A stretch of DNA of 64,000 nt, taken from assembly GCA_016719295.1 (NCBI GenBank), contig JADKAF010000001.1:2294001-2358000 (forward strand), written 5' to 3'. Positions 44,228 through 52,817 of the stretch are shown one piece after another; position 1 is the first letter of the stretch, and every line of letters starts with the position of its first letter. The position numbers were made by a program, and so were the translations under genes. The notes beneath the pieces were generated by a model. It did not search any database, was not told where the DNA came from, and saw only the letters and a program-made list of their open reading frames with translations. Source of the stretch: Planctomycetota bacterium (GTDB lineage: Bacteria > Planctomycetota > UBA1135 > JADKAF01).

Positions 44228-45288
44228 ACGCGCGCGCAGCGATCTTCGACGGTGCGGCCCGACCGCTGCGCCTCGCGACGCGTGAGCTGCCGACAGCGCT
44301 CGGCCCCGGCGAAGTGCTCGTCGAGCTCGCGATGAGCACCATCTGCGGCTCGGACCTCCACACGGTGCGCGGCCGCCGCAGCGAAGCGACTCCGTGCATC
44401 CTCGGACATGAAGGTGTCGGCCGGGTGATCGCCGCAGGAGCGGGCCGCGAAGCGTGGCTCTCGCGCCGCGTGACCTGGACGCTGGCCTCCAGCTGCGGGG
44501 CGTGCAAGGCCTGCGTCGAGCATGGGCTGCCGCAGAAGTGCCGCGCGCTGACCAAGGTCGGCCACGAGCCGCTCCACTCCGGATCGGGCTGGAACGGCAC
44601 CTACGCTTCGCACCTCGTGCTACGCCTGGGCGCGACCCTCGTCGAGATCCCCTCCGCGCTCCCGGACGCCGTGGCTGCGCCCGCGAATTGCGCGCTGGCC
44701 ACGATGGTCGCCGTCACCGAGGACCTTCCTCGCTCGTGCCGCGTCGCGGTGATCCAAGGTGCGGGCATGCTCGGCCTCTACGGCTGCGCGCTGCTGCGCT
44801 CGCGCGGCGTCGCGCGCGTCGTGGTCGTCGATGTCGATCCGCGGCGCCTGGCGCATGTTTCGGCCTTCGGCGGCGAGCCGGTTCGCGAGAGCGCGATCGA
44901 GCGGCTCGGACCGGCGTCCACCGACCTCGTGATCGAGGTCACCGGTGATGCAGGCGTCTTCGCCGAGGGGCTCGCGCTCCTGCGTCCCGGCGGTGCGTAT
45001 CACTTGGCCGGCCTCGTGCATCCCTCGGCAGCGCTCGCGCTGAGCGGAGAGGCTCTGGTACGCGGCTGCCTCTCCTTGCGCGGGTTCCACAACTACGCTC
45101 CTCGGCATCTCGAGCGCGCCGTCGCCTTCCTCGTGCAGGAGCGGCTGCTGCCTTGGGAGCGCCTGGTGAGCCCTCCGCTGCCCCTCGAGCGTCTGCCGGA
45201 AGCGCTCGAGCTCGCCGAGAGCCGGGAGTGGCCGCGCGTCGCGCTGGTAGCGAGCTCCAAGGAGCTTGGATCGACGAGCTGCACATGA
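44224..45288 (+). CDS. zinc alcohol dehydrogenase, phosphonate-associated (TIGR03366 type)
   Basis: A 354-residue medium-chain dehydrogenase. Catalytic zinc ligands are visible at C41 ('TICGSDLHTVRG') and H62-E63 ('LGHEGVG'), and a structural-zinc cluster at C91, C94, C97 and C106. The Rossmann motif is 'VIQGAGMLGLYG' with an Asp in 'VVVDVD' suggesting NAD preference. It matches the alcohol-dehydrogenase subgroup repeatedly found in phosphonate loci. It could process the acetaldehyde from PhnX or interconvert a phosphonate alcohol/aldehyde; sequence does not decide. Start and stop both overlap neighbours (ATGA). Confidence 0.85.
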   Translation: MNARAAIFDGAARPLRLATRELPTALGPGEVLVELAMSTICGSDLHTVRGRRSEATPCILGHEGVGRVIAAGAGREAWLSRRVTWTLASSCGACKACVEHGLPQKCRALTKVGHEPLHSGSGWNGTYASHLVLRLGATLVEIPSALPDAVAAPANCALATMVAVTEDLPRSCRVAVIQGAGMLGLYGCALLRSRGVARVVVVDVDPRRLAHVSAFGGEPVRESAIERLGPASTDLVIEVTGDAGVFAEGLALLRPGGAYHLAGLVHPSAALALSGEALVRGCLSLRGFHNYAPRHLERAVAFLVQERLLPWERLVSPPLPLERLPEALELAESREWPRVALVASSKELGSTSCT

Positions 45289-45872
45289 TCGGCGCAGGCG
45301 CGGTCGGGCCGATCGAGAGGATCTTCGAGCAGTATCGAGTCCACGGACATCGATGCTATGGCGAGACCGTGAGCGAGCGAGAGCATGCTCTGCAGTGCGC
45401 CACCATCGCCGAGGCAGCGGGCGAGGAAGACCTGGTGATCGCCGCCTGCCTGCTGCACGACTATGGGCACCTCTGCCACGAGAAAGGCGAAGGCATCGCC
45501 AGCCGCGGAGTAGACGCGCGCCACGAGGAGCTCGGGGCCGCGGCGCTCGCCGCTTGGTTCCGACCGGAGCTGGTCGAGGGCGTGCGCCTGCATGTCGAGG
45601 CGAAGCGCTATCTCTGCTTCCTCGACCCGCGCTACGCGGCCCGCCTCTCACCCGCTTCGGCGACGAGCCTGCGGCTGCAGGGCGGCCGGCACTCGGCCGA
45701 GGAAGCGCGCGCCTTCAGCGCTGGACCGCACGCCGCGCTCGCCGTCAAGGTGCGCCGCTACGACGAGCTCGCGAAGCAGCCCGGTCGCAAGACGCCGCCG
45801 CTGGAGTCCTTCCGCGAGGTGCTGGTCGCTTGGCTGCTTCCGAGCGCCGCGGACGGCGCTCGTCAGGCGTAG
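45285..45872 (+). CDS. PhnZ-like HD-domain di-iron oxygenase (TIGR03276 type)
   Basis: A 195-residue HD-domain protein clearly related to PhnZ, the mixed-valent Fe(II)/Fe(III) oxygenase that cleaves (R)-2-amino-1-hydroxyethylphosphonate to glycine and phosphate. The six metal ligands are in place and close in number to PhnZ: H34 ('EREHALQ'), H58 and D59 ('LLHDYGH'), H80 ('ARHEELG'), H103 ('RLHVEAKRYL') and D160 ('VRRYDELAK'); E27 and K107 are also present. The iron-gating tyrosine lies two residues before E27 (Y25) rather than three (Y24 of PhnZ). No PhnY hydroxylase is in the window, so the substrate may come directly from the environment. Confidence 0.88.
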   Translation: MIGAGAVGPIERIFEQYRVHGHRCYGETVSEREHALQCATIAEAAGEEDLVIAACLLHDYGHLCHEKGEGIASRGVDARHEELGAAALAAWFRPELVEGVRLHVEAKRYLCFLDPRYAARLSPASATSLRLQGGRHSAEEARAFSAGPHAALAVKVRRYDELAKQPGRKTPPLESFREVLVAWLLPSAADGARQA

Positions 45873-45879
45873 CTCGGAG

Positions 45880-47193
45880 ATGGACGGCGCTCGCCCTGCT
45901 GCGCTGGCGCTGCCGCGAGGCACGACGCTGGATCGAGCCTTGGCGAAGCCGTGGTTCCTGGCCGTGTGGTGCATGCTCGCGGCCTTCGGAACCTACGCTT
46001 GCATGTACGGCTTCCGAAAGCCCTTCACCGCGGGCGCGTTTCCAGCGGAGTACGGCGGAGCCACGCTCAAGGCCTGGCTCATCACCGCGCAGGTTCTCGG
46101 CTACACGATCTCCAAGCTCGTCGGCATCCGCCTCATCGCGGAGATGACGCGAGCGCGCCGACTGCGCGTGCTGCTCACGCTCATCGCCGGCGCGGAGCTC
46201 GCGTGGCTGCTCTTGGCGCTGGCTCCCCCGGTGCTCGGTCCGGTCTTCCTGCTCCTGAACGGTCTCTGCCTCGGCCTCGTCTTCGGTCTCGTCCTGGGCT
46301 TCGTCGAGGGTCGCCGCATGACCGAGCTCTTCGTCGCCGGTCTCTGCGCCAGCTTCATCCTGGCCGATGGCTTCACGAAGTCGGTCGGGGCCTGGCTGCT
46401 CCAGCGCGGCCTCGAAGAGCACTGGATGCCCGCGACGGCCGGTGCGCTCTTCGCGCTGCCGCTCCTGCTCGGCGCGTGGATGCTGAGCTGCATCCCGGCT
46501 CCCAGCACGCGCGACGTGGCGGAGCGGCACGAGCGGGTACCCCTGACGCGAGCGGAGCGCTTGAGCCTGCTGAGGCGCCACGGGCTCGGCTTGGGCGGCG
46601 TGTTCCTGGCCTATCTCGCGATCACGATCTTGCGCAGCGTGCGCGCCGACTATGCGCCCGAGCTCTGGAGAGCGCTCGAGGTAGAGGCGCGGCCCGAGCT
46701 GTTCACACGCTCGGAGCTGCTCGTCGCGCTCGCTGTCGCAGCGGTGAGCGCCAGCCTGGCGCTGATCCGCGATCACCGCCGTGCTCTCGCGGCAGCTCTG
46801 GGATTCTCGGCGGTGGCGCTCGCGATCGGGCTCGGCGCGGCGGCGGCGTTGAGAGCGCGACACCCTCATGCGTTCGGATGGATGGTCTGGCTCGGCTTCG
46901 GGCTCTACACGCCCTACGTGCTCGTGCATACGTCCATCTTCGAGCGCTGGATCGCACACACCCGCGAGCGCGCCAACGTGGGCTTCCTCATGTACGTAGC
47001 GGACACGCTCGGCTACGCGGGCTATGCCGCGATGATGATCGCCGGCGGCTGGCTGAGGAGCGGCAGCGACTTCCTCGGGTTCTTCGTCGCCCTAGCGCTG
47101 AGCATGCTCGGCTTAGCACTCCTGGGCTTGCTGCTCTCGACGCGACTCCTGGCGGGTCGCCGCAGCGCTCCCGGGTGGCTCAGCGCGCCGTGA
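45880..47193 (+). CDS. MFS-like 12-TM transporter (DUF5690-like)
   Basis: A 437-residue polytopic membrane protein with about 12 helices in two halves separated by a charged loop near 'RDVAERHERVPLTRAERLSL'. The N-terminal 'YACMYGFRKPFTAGAF' resembles organophosphate:phosphate antiporters (GlpT/UhpT-like), and the overall pattern matches DUF5690 proteins, which lack an assigned substrate. It starts 7 nt after the PhnZ-like gene and closes the phosphonate operon, so uptake of a phosphonate or export of a product is the natural inference. No ABC phosphonate transporter (PhnCDE) is present here. Its end overlaps the convergent next gene by 14 nt. Confidence 0.78.
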   Translation: MDGARPAALALPRGTTLDRALAKPWFLAVWCMLAAFGTYACMYGFRKPFTAGAFPAEYGGATLKAWLITAQVLGYTISKLVGIRLIAEMTRARRLRVLLTLIAGAELAWLLLALAPPVLGPVFLLLNGLCLGLVFGLVLGFVEGRRMTELFVAGLCASFILADGFTKSVGAWLLQRGLEEHWMPATAGALFALPLLLGAWMLSCIPAPSTRDVAERHERVPLTRAERLSLLRRHGLGLGGVFLAYLAITILRSVRADYAPELWRALEVEARPELFTRSELLVALAVAAVSASLALIRDHRRALAAALGFSAVALAIGLGAAAALRARHPHAFGWMVWLGFGLYTPYVLVHTSIFERWIAHTRERANVGFLMYVADTLGYAGYAAMMIAGGWLRSGSDFLGFFVALALSMLGLALLGLLLSTRLLAGRRSAPGWLSAP

Positions 47194-48211
47194 AGCGCAC
47201 GCCGTTCGAGAGCGCGAATCCGCCCGGCGCCGTCGCATCGATCAGCGCGACCTGCACGAGCAACGAGCCCAGGATGCCCGCGGGAAGCTGGGCGCGGAGA
47301 CGGTGGTCGCCGCGCGCATCGAGCGCGAAAGGCAGCAGCTCCTGCGGCAGCACGAGCAGATCGCAGCCGGGAGCGAGCGATAGCTGCGCCGGAGCGAGCG
47401 CGAGCACATAGGCACCCGGCGCCGCGGCGAGCCCGCGTCCGACCCAGAGCTGCGCCGTGCCGCCTCCGAGCACGTCGCCCGCGCTCACGAGTCGCGGCGC
47501 GATACCCGTCGACCCGCCGCAGCCCGCGCCGAAGCCGCGGTGCACGCGCACGACGAAGGCATCGGCGAGGCTGCCACCCGTGCCCTGGAACGCGAGCTGC
47601 GAGTACGCGACGAGGCCGCTCGCCGCGCTGGAGGACACGACATCGAGGAAGAACGAGCTCGCGAGCGAGCTGCCGCCGTGCGTGAGATAGATGCCGAGGT
47701 CGCCACCGGCGTAGAGATACGGGACCTCGAAGTCGAAGCTGAAGTCCCCCCAGGCATTCGGCGCCGGAGCAACGCTGGCGAGATCGTTCGTGAATGTGCC
47801 GGCCGCGATCCGCAGCGCTCCGCTGCGCACCAGCTGCGACGCGCTGCTCCAGTTCGAGGCGAAGCTCCCCGTCCAGCTCGCCAGCGCTCGCGCGGGACCG
47901 ATGCGGATCTCGTAGCTCGCGAACGACGCGTCGACCGGCGGCCAGCTCGCAGGGTTCGCAGGACCCGCATAGCCGCGGAAGCTGATCCCGGTGATCACGT
48001 CGCCAGCCGCGAAGCCCTGCAGCTGCGTCGCCGCGAGACCGAGCATGTAGGTCCGCGGCTGCCCCGCGTCGCGGAGCAAGCTGTTCAAGCCGCTCGTTCC
48101 GCGCGCGCTCGTCGCGCTGGAAGGCACCACGGTCGATTGAGCCGCGGCGCTCGCCGCCGCGAGCAGCGCGGCGAGCAGCGGCCTCGCAACCTTCGCGAGC
48201 ATGCGATGCAT
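47180..48211 (-). CDS. secreted beta-rich protein, paralogue A
   Basis: A 343-residue exported protein with a signal peptide ('LAKVARPLLAALLAAASAAA'). The body is predicted beta-rich: 'GLNSLLRDAGQPRTYMLG', 'VITGISFRGYAGPANPASWP', 'AGGDLGIYLTHGGSS' and a C-terminal domain 'GCDLLVLPQELLPFALDARG' ending 'GFALSNGVRFTAR'. This family is widespread among planctomycete exported proteins, of unknown function. The next gene upstream is a full-length paralogue (342 residues) with the same order of motifs. Confidence 0.72.
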   Translation of the reverse strand: MHRMLAKVARPLLAALLAAASAAAQSTVVPSSATSARGTSGLNSLLRDAGQPRTYMLGLAATQLQGFAAGDVITGISFRGYAGPANPASWPPVDASFASYEIRIGPARALASWTGSFASNWSSASQLVRSGALRIAAGTFTNDLASVAPAPNAWGDFSFDFEVPYLYAGGDLGIYLTHGGSSLASSFFLDVVSSSAASGLVAYSQLAFQGTGGSLADAFVVRVHRGFGAGCGGSTGIAPRLVSAGDVLGGGTAQLWVGRGLAAAPGAYVLALAPAQLSLAPGCDLLVLPQELLPFALDARGDHRLRAQLPAGILGSLLVQVALIDATAPGGFALSNGVRFTAR

Positions 48212-48232
48212 CCCTCGGGGCGCCGTCGCGCC

Positions 48233-49261
48233 TCAGCGCGCCGTGAAGCCGACGCCATTCGCCAGCACGAGGCCGTTCGGCGCGCCGGGGTCGACGGTGA
48301 GCGCTTGGATGTCGAGCGTGCCGAGGATGCCGGGCGCGACCGGCTGCGACAGCGCGAAGCGGCCGTTCGCATCGAGCGTGAAGGGCAACGTCTCCAGCGG
48401 CAGCACGAGGAGATTGCAGCTCCCGAACAGCGGGAGCTGCGTGCGACCCGAACCCAGCAAGAAGAGGCCGAGCTGACCCGCGACGGCGTTGCCGACGGCG
48501 AGGCGCGCGGTGCCGCCGCCCAGGAGATCTCCAGCGCTCACCAGCACCGGCGCGGTTCCCGAGGTGCCCGGGCAGCCGGCGCCGTAGCCGTAGTGGAGCC
48601 GTGGGATGCAGGCGTTGGCCGAGGCGCCCGCGGTGCCTTGGAACACGGTCTGGGAGTAAGCCACGAAGCCGTTCGCGGCGTTCGAGGCGACGTAGTCGAG
48701 GAAGAGCGCCCCGACGATCGAGCTCCCGCCGTGAGTGAAGTAGATGCCGAGGTCGCCGCCCGCATAGACGTACGGCGTCTGGAAGTCGAAGTAGAACTCG
48801 CCCCAGGTGTTCGGCGTGGGCGCCGAGAGCCCGGTGTTGTTGCTGTAGGTCCCGGTGGTGATCAGCATCGGACCGCTGCGCACGAGCTGCGGCGGCGAGG
48901 AGAAGTTGGAGGCGAAGGCGCCGGTCCAGCTCGCGACCGGGATCGCGCTGCCGACCTGGATCTCGTAGCTGGCCCAGGTCGCATCGACCGCCGGCCACGA
49001 CGCGGGGTTCGAAGTCGTGATGCTCGAGCGGAAGCTCAAGCCGGTGATCACGGCGCCGATCGGCAGCCCGGCGAGATGCTGCGCGGCGTCGATCCCCAGC
49101 ATGTAGGTGCGCGCGTTGCCGCTGTCGCGCGTCAGGGTGTTGAGACCGCCCGTGCCGCGGGCCGTGGCATTGGCCGCAGGCACCACCAACGATTGCCCGC
49201 TGACGCAGGGAGCGGCGACGAGGGCGAGCAGCAGAGACGTAGCGACCTGGTGATGCAGCAC
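48233..49261 (-). CDS. secreted beta-rich protein, paralogue B
   Basis: A 342-residue exported protein. GTG 49261 was chosen because it sits 8 nt after GGAGA, opens a signal peptide ('HHQVATSLLLALVAAPCVS') and makes the length equal to paralogue A. The motifs repeat those of paralogue A: 'GLNTLTRDSGNARTYMLG', 'VITGLSFRSSITTSNPASWP', 'AGGDLGIYFTHGGSS', 'SCNLLVLPLETLPFTLDANG' and the tail 'GLVLANGVGFTAR'. The pair is a tandem duplication with 21 nt between the genes. Function is unknown; a surface structural role is plausible. Confidence 0.72.
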   Translation of the reverse strand: MLHHQVATSLLLALVAAPCVSGQSLVVPAANATARGTGGLNTLTRDSGNARTYMLGIDAAQHLAGLPIGAVITGLSFRSSITTSNPASWPAVDATWASYEIQVGSAIPVASWTGAFASNFSSPPQLVRSGPMLITTGTYSNNTGLSAPTPNTWGEFYFDFQTPYVYAGGDLGIYFTHGGSSIVGALFLDYVASNAANGFVAYSQTVFQGTAGASANACIPRLHYGYGAGCPGTSGTAPVLVSAGDLLGGGTARLAVGNAVAGQLGLFLLGSGRTQLPLFGSCNLLVLPLETLPFTLDANGRFALSQPVAPGILGTLDIQALTVDPGAPNGLVLANGVGFTAR

Positions 49262-49548
49262 GAGCCGTTCTCCGGGATCTGGGTTCCAACGATCGACGCC
49301 ATGCCACGGCGCGCGAACGCTCTCGAATGCGAGCAGGCTAGCCCGTCCTCGCGGAGCTCCAAACGCGAGGCGCCGAATCGCCTCGAATCGCGAAGCTCTT
49401 TCCCGAAGTGCCTGGCGGCTTGGCTCGCTCACGCGAGTTGGCACGCGAAGCGCCCCTCCGCCTGCGAGGGGGGAGCCGCGATCAAGTCCTCGCCCACCCA
49501 CGGTCGATGCCCCGACCGGAGAACCCGTCCCTCTCGCTGCGAGGCCCC

Positions 49549-52221
49549 ATGAGCAAGTCCGATCAGCTCGTCCTCTGGTTCGAAGATCTGGACCGCCACG
49601 ACGCCGGCTGCGTCGGCGGCAAGGGCGCCTCGCTCGGTGAGATGTATCGCCAGCTCGTGCCGCGGGGAGTGCGGATCCCGAACGGCTTCGCGACCACCGC
49701 GCGCGCGTTCCGCGAGTTCGTGGACGCGCCGGTCCCGCCGGGGACCTGGAACGAGGTGCGCGATCACGATCAGGTACCGGGGCTGCGCTCGCGCGTCGCT
49801 CGCGCGGCGACCTTGGCGCAGGCGCTGATCGCGTGCTTCGAAGGCGCCGCCACGCACGATCACCTGGAGATGCACGCGCGCACGCAGGTCGCGCGCACCT
49901 TCGTGGTCGAGACGCCGATCCCCCCCGCGATCGCAGAGGCCATCCGCAGCGGCTACGCGAAGCTCTGCGCGCAATACGGCCGCGATATCGACGTCGCCGT
50001 GCGCTCGTCGGCGACCTGCGAGGACTCGGAGCTCGCCTCCTTCGCCGGGCAGTGCGAGTCCTACCTGAACATCCATGGCGCGGAGTCCGTCATCGCGCAT
50101 TGGAAGCGCTGCGTGGCCTCGCTCTTCACCGAGCGCGCCGTGGGCTACCAGATCGAGAAGGGCCTCGACCCGCTGGGCGCCGCGCTCTCGGTCGTGGTGA
50201 TGAAGATGGTGCGCTCGGACCTCGCGACCTCGGGCGTCATGTTCACGCTCGACCCCGAGTCAGGGCACCGCGGGGTCATCCACATCTCGTCGGCCTATGG
50301 CCTCGGTGAGTTCGTCGTGCAGGGCACGGTCTCGCCGGACTCGTTCACCGTGTGGAAGGAAGGGCTTCGTCGCGGGAAGCCCGCCGTCGTCCATCGCCAG
50401 CTCGGCGCCAAGGACAAGAAGCTGATCTACAGCCATCAGGGTGGCGCCCCCACCGAGAGCGTCGACGTGCTCGCGAGCCGCCGTCGCGCCTGGTCGCTGG
50501 GGCGCGACGAGGTCTTGGAGCTCGGGCGCATGGCGCTCACGATCGAGGAGCACTACGGCCAGCCCATGGACATCGAGTGGGCGAAGGACGGCCGCACCGG
50601 TGACCTCTTCATCGTGCAAGCGCGCCCCGAGACGGTGCACGGACAGGCGGCACCCGAGCGGCTCGAGCGCTACGTGATGGACAGCGCGCTCACGAAGGCG
50701 CTGCAGGCCGGGGGCAAGGTGCTCTGCAAGGGTCAGTCGGTGGGCACGCGCATCGGGTGCGGCAAGGTGCGCATGTACCGCAGCTACGAGGAGGTGATCC
50801 TCCGGAAGCGCGCCTTGCGCACGAAGCTCGCCTCGGGGATCCCGCTCGAGCGCATCCCCGTCGAGGAGCGCGTCTTCGATCCCGGCGACGTGCTGGTCAC
50901 CGAGATGACCACGCCCGACTGGGAGCCGATGATGAAGGAGGCCTCGCTCATCGTCACCGAGCGCGGCGGGCGCACCTCGCATGCCGCGATCATCGCGCGC
51001 GAGTTCGGAATCCCCGCGATCGTCGGCTGCGATCGCGCCACCGAGGTGCTGACGCCCCTCCGCGAGGTGACCGGCTCCTGCGCCGAAGGCGAGACCGCAT
51101 GGGTCTACGACGGGCTCCATCCGTGGAAGGTCGAGACCGTCGAGATCGGCAAGGTCGAGCTTGCGACCAAGATCAAGTTGAACGTCGGCTTCCCCGACAA
51201 GGCGCTGCGCGATGCGATGCTGCCCTCCGACGGCGTCGGCTTGGCGCGCATCGAGTTCATCCTCACCGCCGAGGTGGGCATCCATCCGCTGGCGCTGCTC
51301 TACTACGAGGAGCTGGGTCACTTCCTCGACACCGGTGAGCTGCTCCCCGAGCTCTCGCACTACAGCGAGAAGTTGAAGGCGGAGTCCAAAGAGGAGCTGC
51401 GCGGCTTGCTCGGAGCGATCGGGCGCCGCACGCCCGGCTACGCCGACAAGCGCGAGTTCTTCGTCGATCGCCTGAAGTACGGTGTCGCGCTGATCTGCGC
51501 CGCCTTCCATCCGCGGCCCGTGCTCGTGCGCCTCTCGGATCTCAAGTCGAACGAGTACCGCGAGCTCCTCGGCGGACGCATCTTCGAGCCGCAGGAGGAG
51601 AATCCGATGATCGCGTGGCGCGGAGCCTCGCGGTACATCGACCCGCGCTTCCTGCCCGCGTTCGAGATGGAGTGTGACGCGCTCCGCAGCGTCCGCCGCG
51701 ACCTCGGCCTCGACAACCTGCAGATCATGGTGCCCTTCTGCCGCACGCCGGAGGAAGGGCGCGAAGTGCGGCGCTTGCTCGACGACCGCGGCCTCGCCGC
51801 CGAGACCGGCGTCCCGCTCTTCCTGATGATCGAGCTGCCCTCGAACGTCATCGAGGCCGAGCGCTTCCTCGAGGAGATGAGCCTCGACGGCGGCTCGATC
51901 GGCTCGAACGACCTCGTGCAGACGACCTATGCCGTCTCGCGCGACGACCTCGAGCACTACGCCCATCCGGTCGACGCGCGCTCGAGCGCCGTGAAGACCC
52001 TGATCCGCCGCGCCGTGGAGGTCTTCCGCGCCGCCGGCAAGGAGATCGGCATCTGCGGTCAGGCGCCGTCGGACTTCCCCGACGAGGTGCCGCCGTTCCT
52101 GGTCGAGTGCGGGATCACCAGCATATCGGTGACGCCGGATACGCTGACGCAGGTGCGCATGGCGGTGGCGCGGGCCGAGGCGCGGGTGGCGAAGGCGTGC
52201 GTCAACGGTCGAGCGCCTTAA
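49549..52221 (+). CDS. ppsA: phosphoenolpyruvate synthase (pyruvate, water dikinase)
   Basis: An 890-residue PEP synthase, which makes PEP from pyruvate and ATP (products AMP and phosphate) in gluconeogenesis. The ATP-grasp domain begins 'DAGCVGGKGASLGEMYRQLV'; the phospho-histidine is in 'TERGGRTSHAAIIAREFGIP' (near residue 477); the C-terminal TIM barrel has 'GVGLARIEFI' and the catalytic Cys in 'EIGICGQAPSD' (near 836). It is about 100 residues longer than the usual 790, with an insertion around residues 100-150. ATG 49549 is preferred over ATG 49507 because GAGG lies 4 nt upstream. Confidence 0.92.
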   Translation: MSKSDQLVLWFEDLDRHDAGCVGGKGASLGEMYRQLVPRGVRIPNGFATTARAFREFVDAPVPPGTWNEVRDHDQVPGLRSRVARAATLAQALIACFEGAATHDHLEMHARTQVARTFVVETPIPPAIAEAIRSGYAKLCAQYGRDIDVAVRSSATCEDSELASFAGQCESYLNIHGAESVIAHWKRCVASLFTERAVGYQIEKGLDPLGAALSVVVMKMVRSDLATSGVMFTLDPESGHRGVIHISSAYGLGEFVVQGTVSPDSFTVWKEGLRRGKPAVVHRQLGAKDKKLIYSHQGGAPTESVDVLASRRRAWSLGRDEVLELGRMALTIEEHYGQPMDIEWAKDGRTGDLFIVQARPETVHGQAAPERLERYVMDSALTKALQAGGKVLCKGQSVGTRIGCGKVRMYRSYEEVILRKRALRTKLASGIPLERIPVEERVFDPGDVLVTEMTTPDWEPMMKEASLIVTERGGRTSHAAIIAREFGIPAIVGCDRATEVLTPLREVTGSCAEGETAWVYDGLHPWKVETVEIGKVELATKIKLNVGFPDKALRDAMLPSDGVGLARIEFILTAEVGIHPLALLYYEELGHFLDTGELLPELSHYSEKLKAESKEELRGLLGAIGRRTPGYADKREFFVDRLKYGVALICAAFHPRPVLVRLSDLKSNEYRELLGGRIFEPQEENPMIAWRGASRYIDPRFLPAFEMECDALRSVRRDLGLDNLQIMVPFCRTPEEGREVRRLLDDRGLAAETGVPLFLMIELPSNVIEAERFLEEMSLDGGSIGSNDLVQTTYAVSRDDLEHYAHPVDARSSAVKTLIRRAVEVFRAAGKEIGICGQAPSDFPDEVPPFLVECGITSISVTPDTLTQVRMAVARAEARVAKACVNGRAP

Positions 52222-52548
52222 GTCGCCGTGAGCGTGAGCTGAGCGCATCGAGGGGCACGGCTTCGGGAACGATTGCTCTGGTCGGCCGTGACGCGGAGAG
52301 GGGACGACGCGAGAACGCAACTCGATCCCGGTACGAACCTGAGCATTCGAACCCGAGCTCCGCGACGGCCGCTCCGCCAGCCCTCCGGCGATGCAAGCGC
52401 CGCGCCCGCCGCGCGTGAAGGACGTCGGCGGACATGGTGCGTCGAAGCGCGTTCGGAGCCCTGCGCGATTGGAGAGCGAGCGCGGCGGTCACGGCGCTTG
52501 CGTCGCCTTTGGGATGCGGCTCCGCTGGGTCGATAGACTTCGGGAGCC

Positions 52549-52582
52549 GTTTCGGAGCCCGCGAAGGCGGGGGCTCCGAAAC
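52549..52582 (+). repeat. REP-like palindrome, left of RAYT 1
   Basis: GTTTCGGAGCCC...GGGCTCCGAAAC: a hairpin-forming inverted repeat with a GCGAAGGCG centre and a two-base G bulge. The same 34-bp element occurs inverted at 53638 and directly at 54228. Confidence 0.85.
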
Positions 52583-52817
52583 TCCTGCATATGGGTGCGA
52601 ACGGAGCGTGGATGCGTGAACCGGCTCGATGGGCATGCGGTTCCACGCCCGCGCGGCGGTAGGGCGAGAGCGCGGCTCTGCTGCGCGGCGAGATCGGGCA
52701 GCGAACAACCTCGCTGTATCAAGTTTCCGACTTTCTACGAAACCAACTACGGCGCCTCTGCGTTCTATGTGCTGGAACGAGATCCGGTGAGAAGCTGCAC
52801 GGGGCAGAGGATGATGC

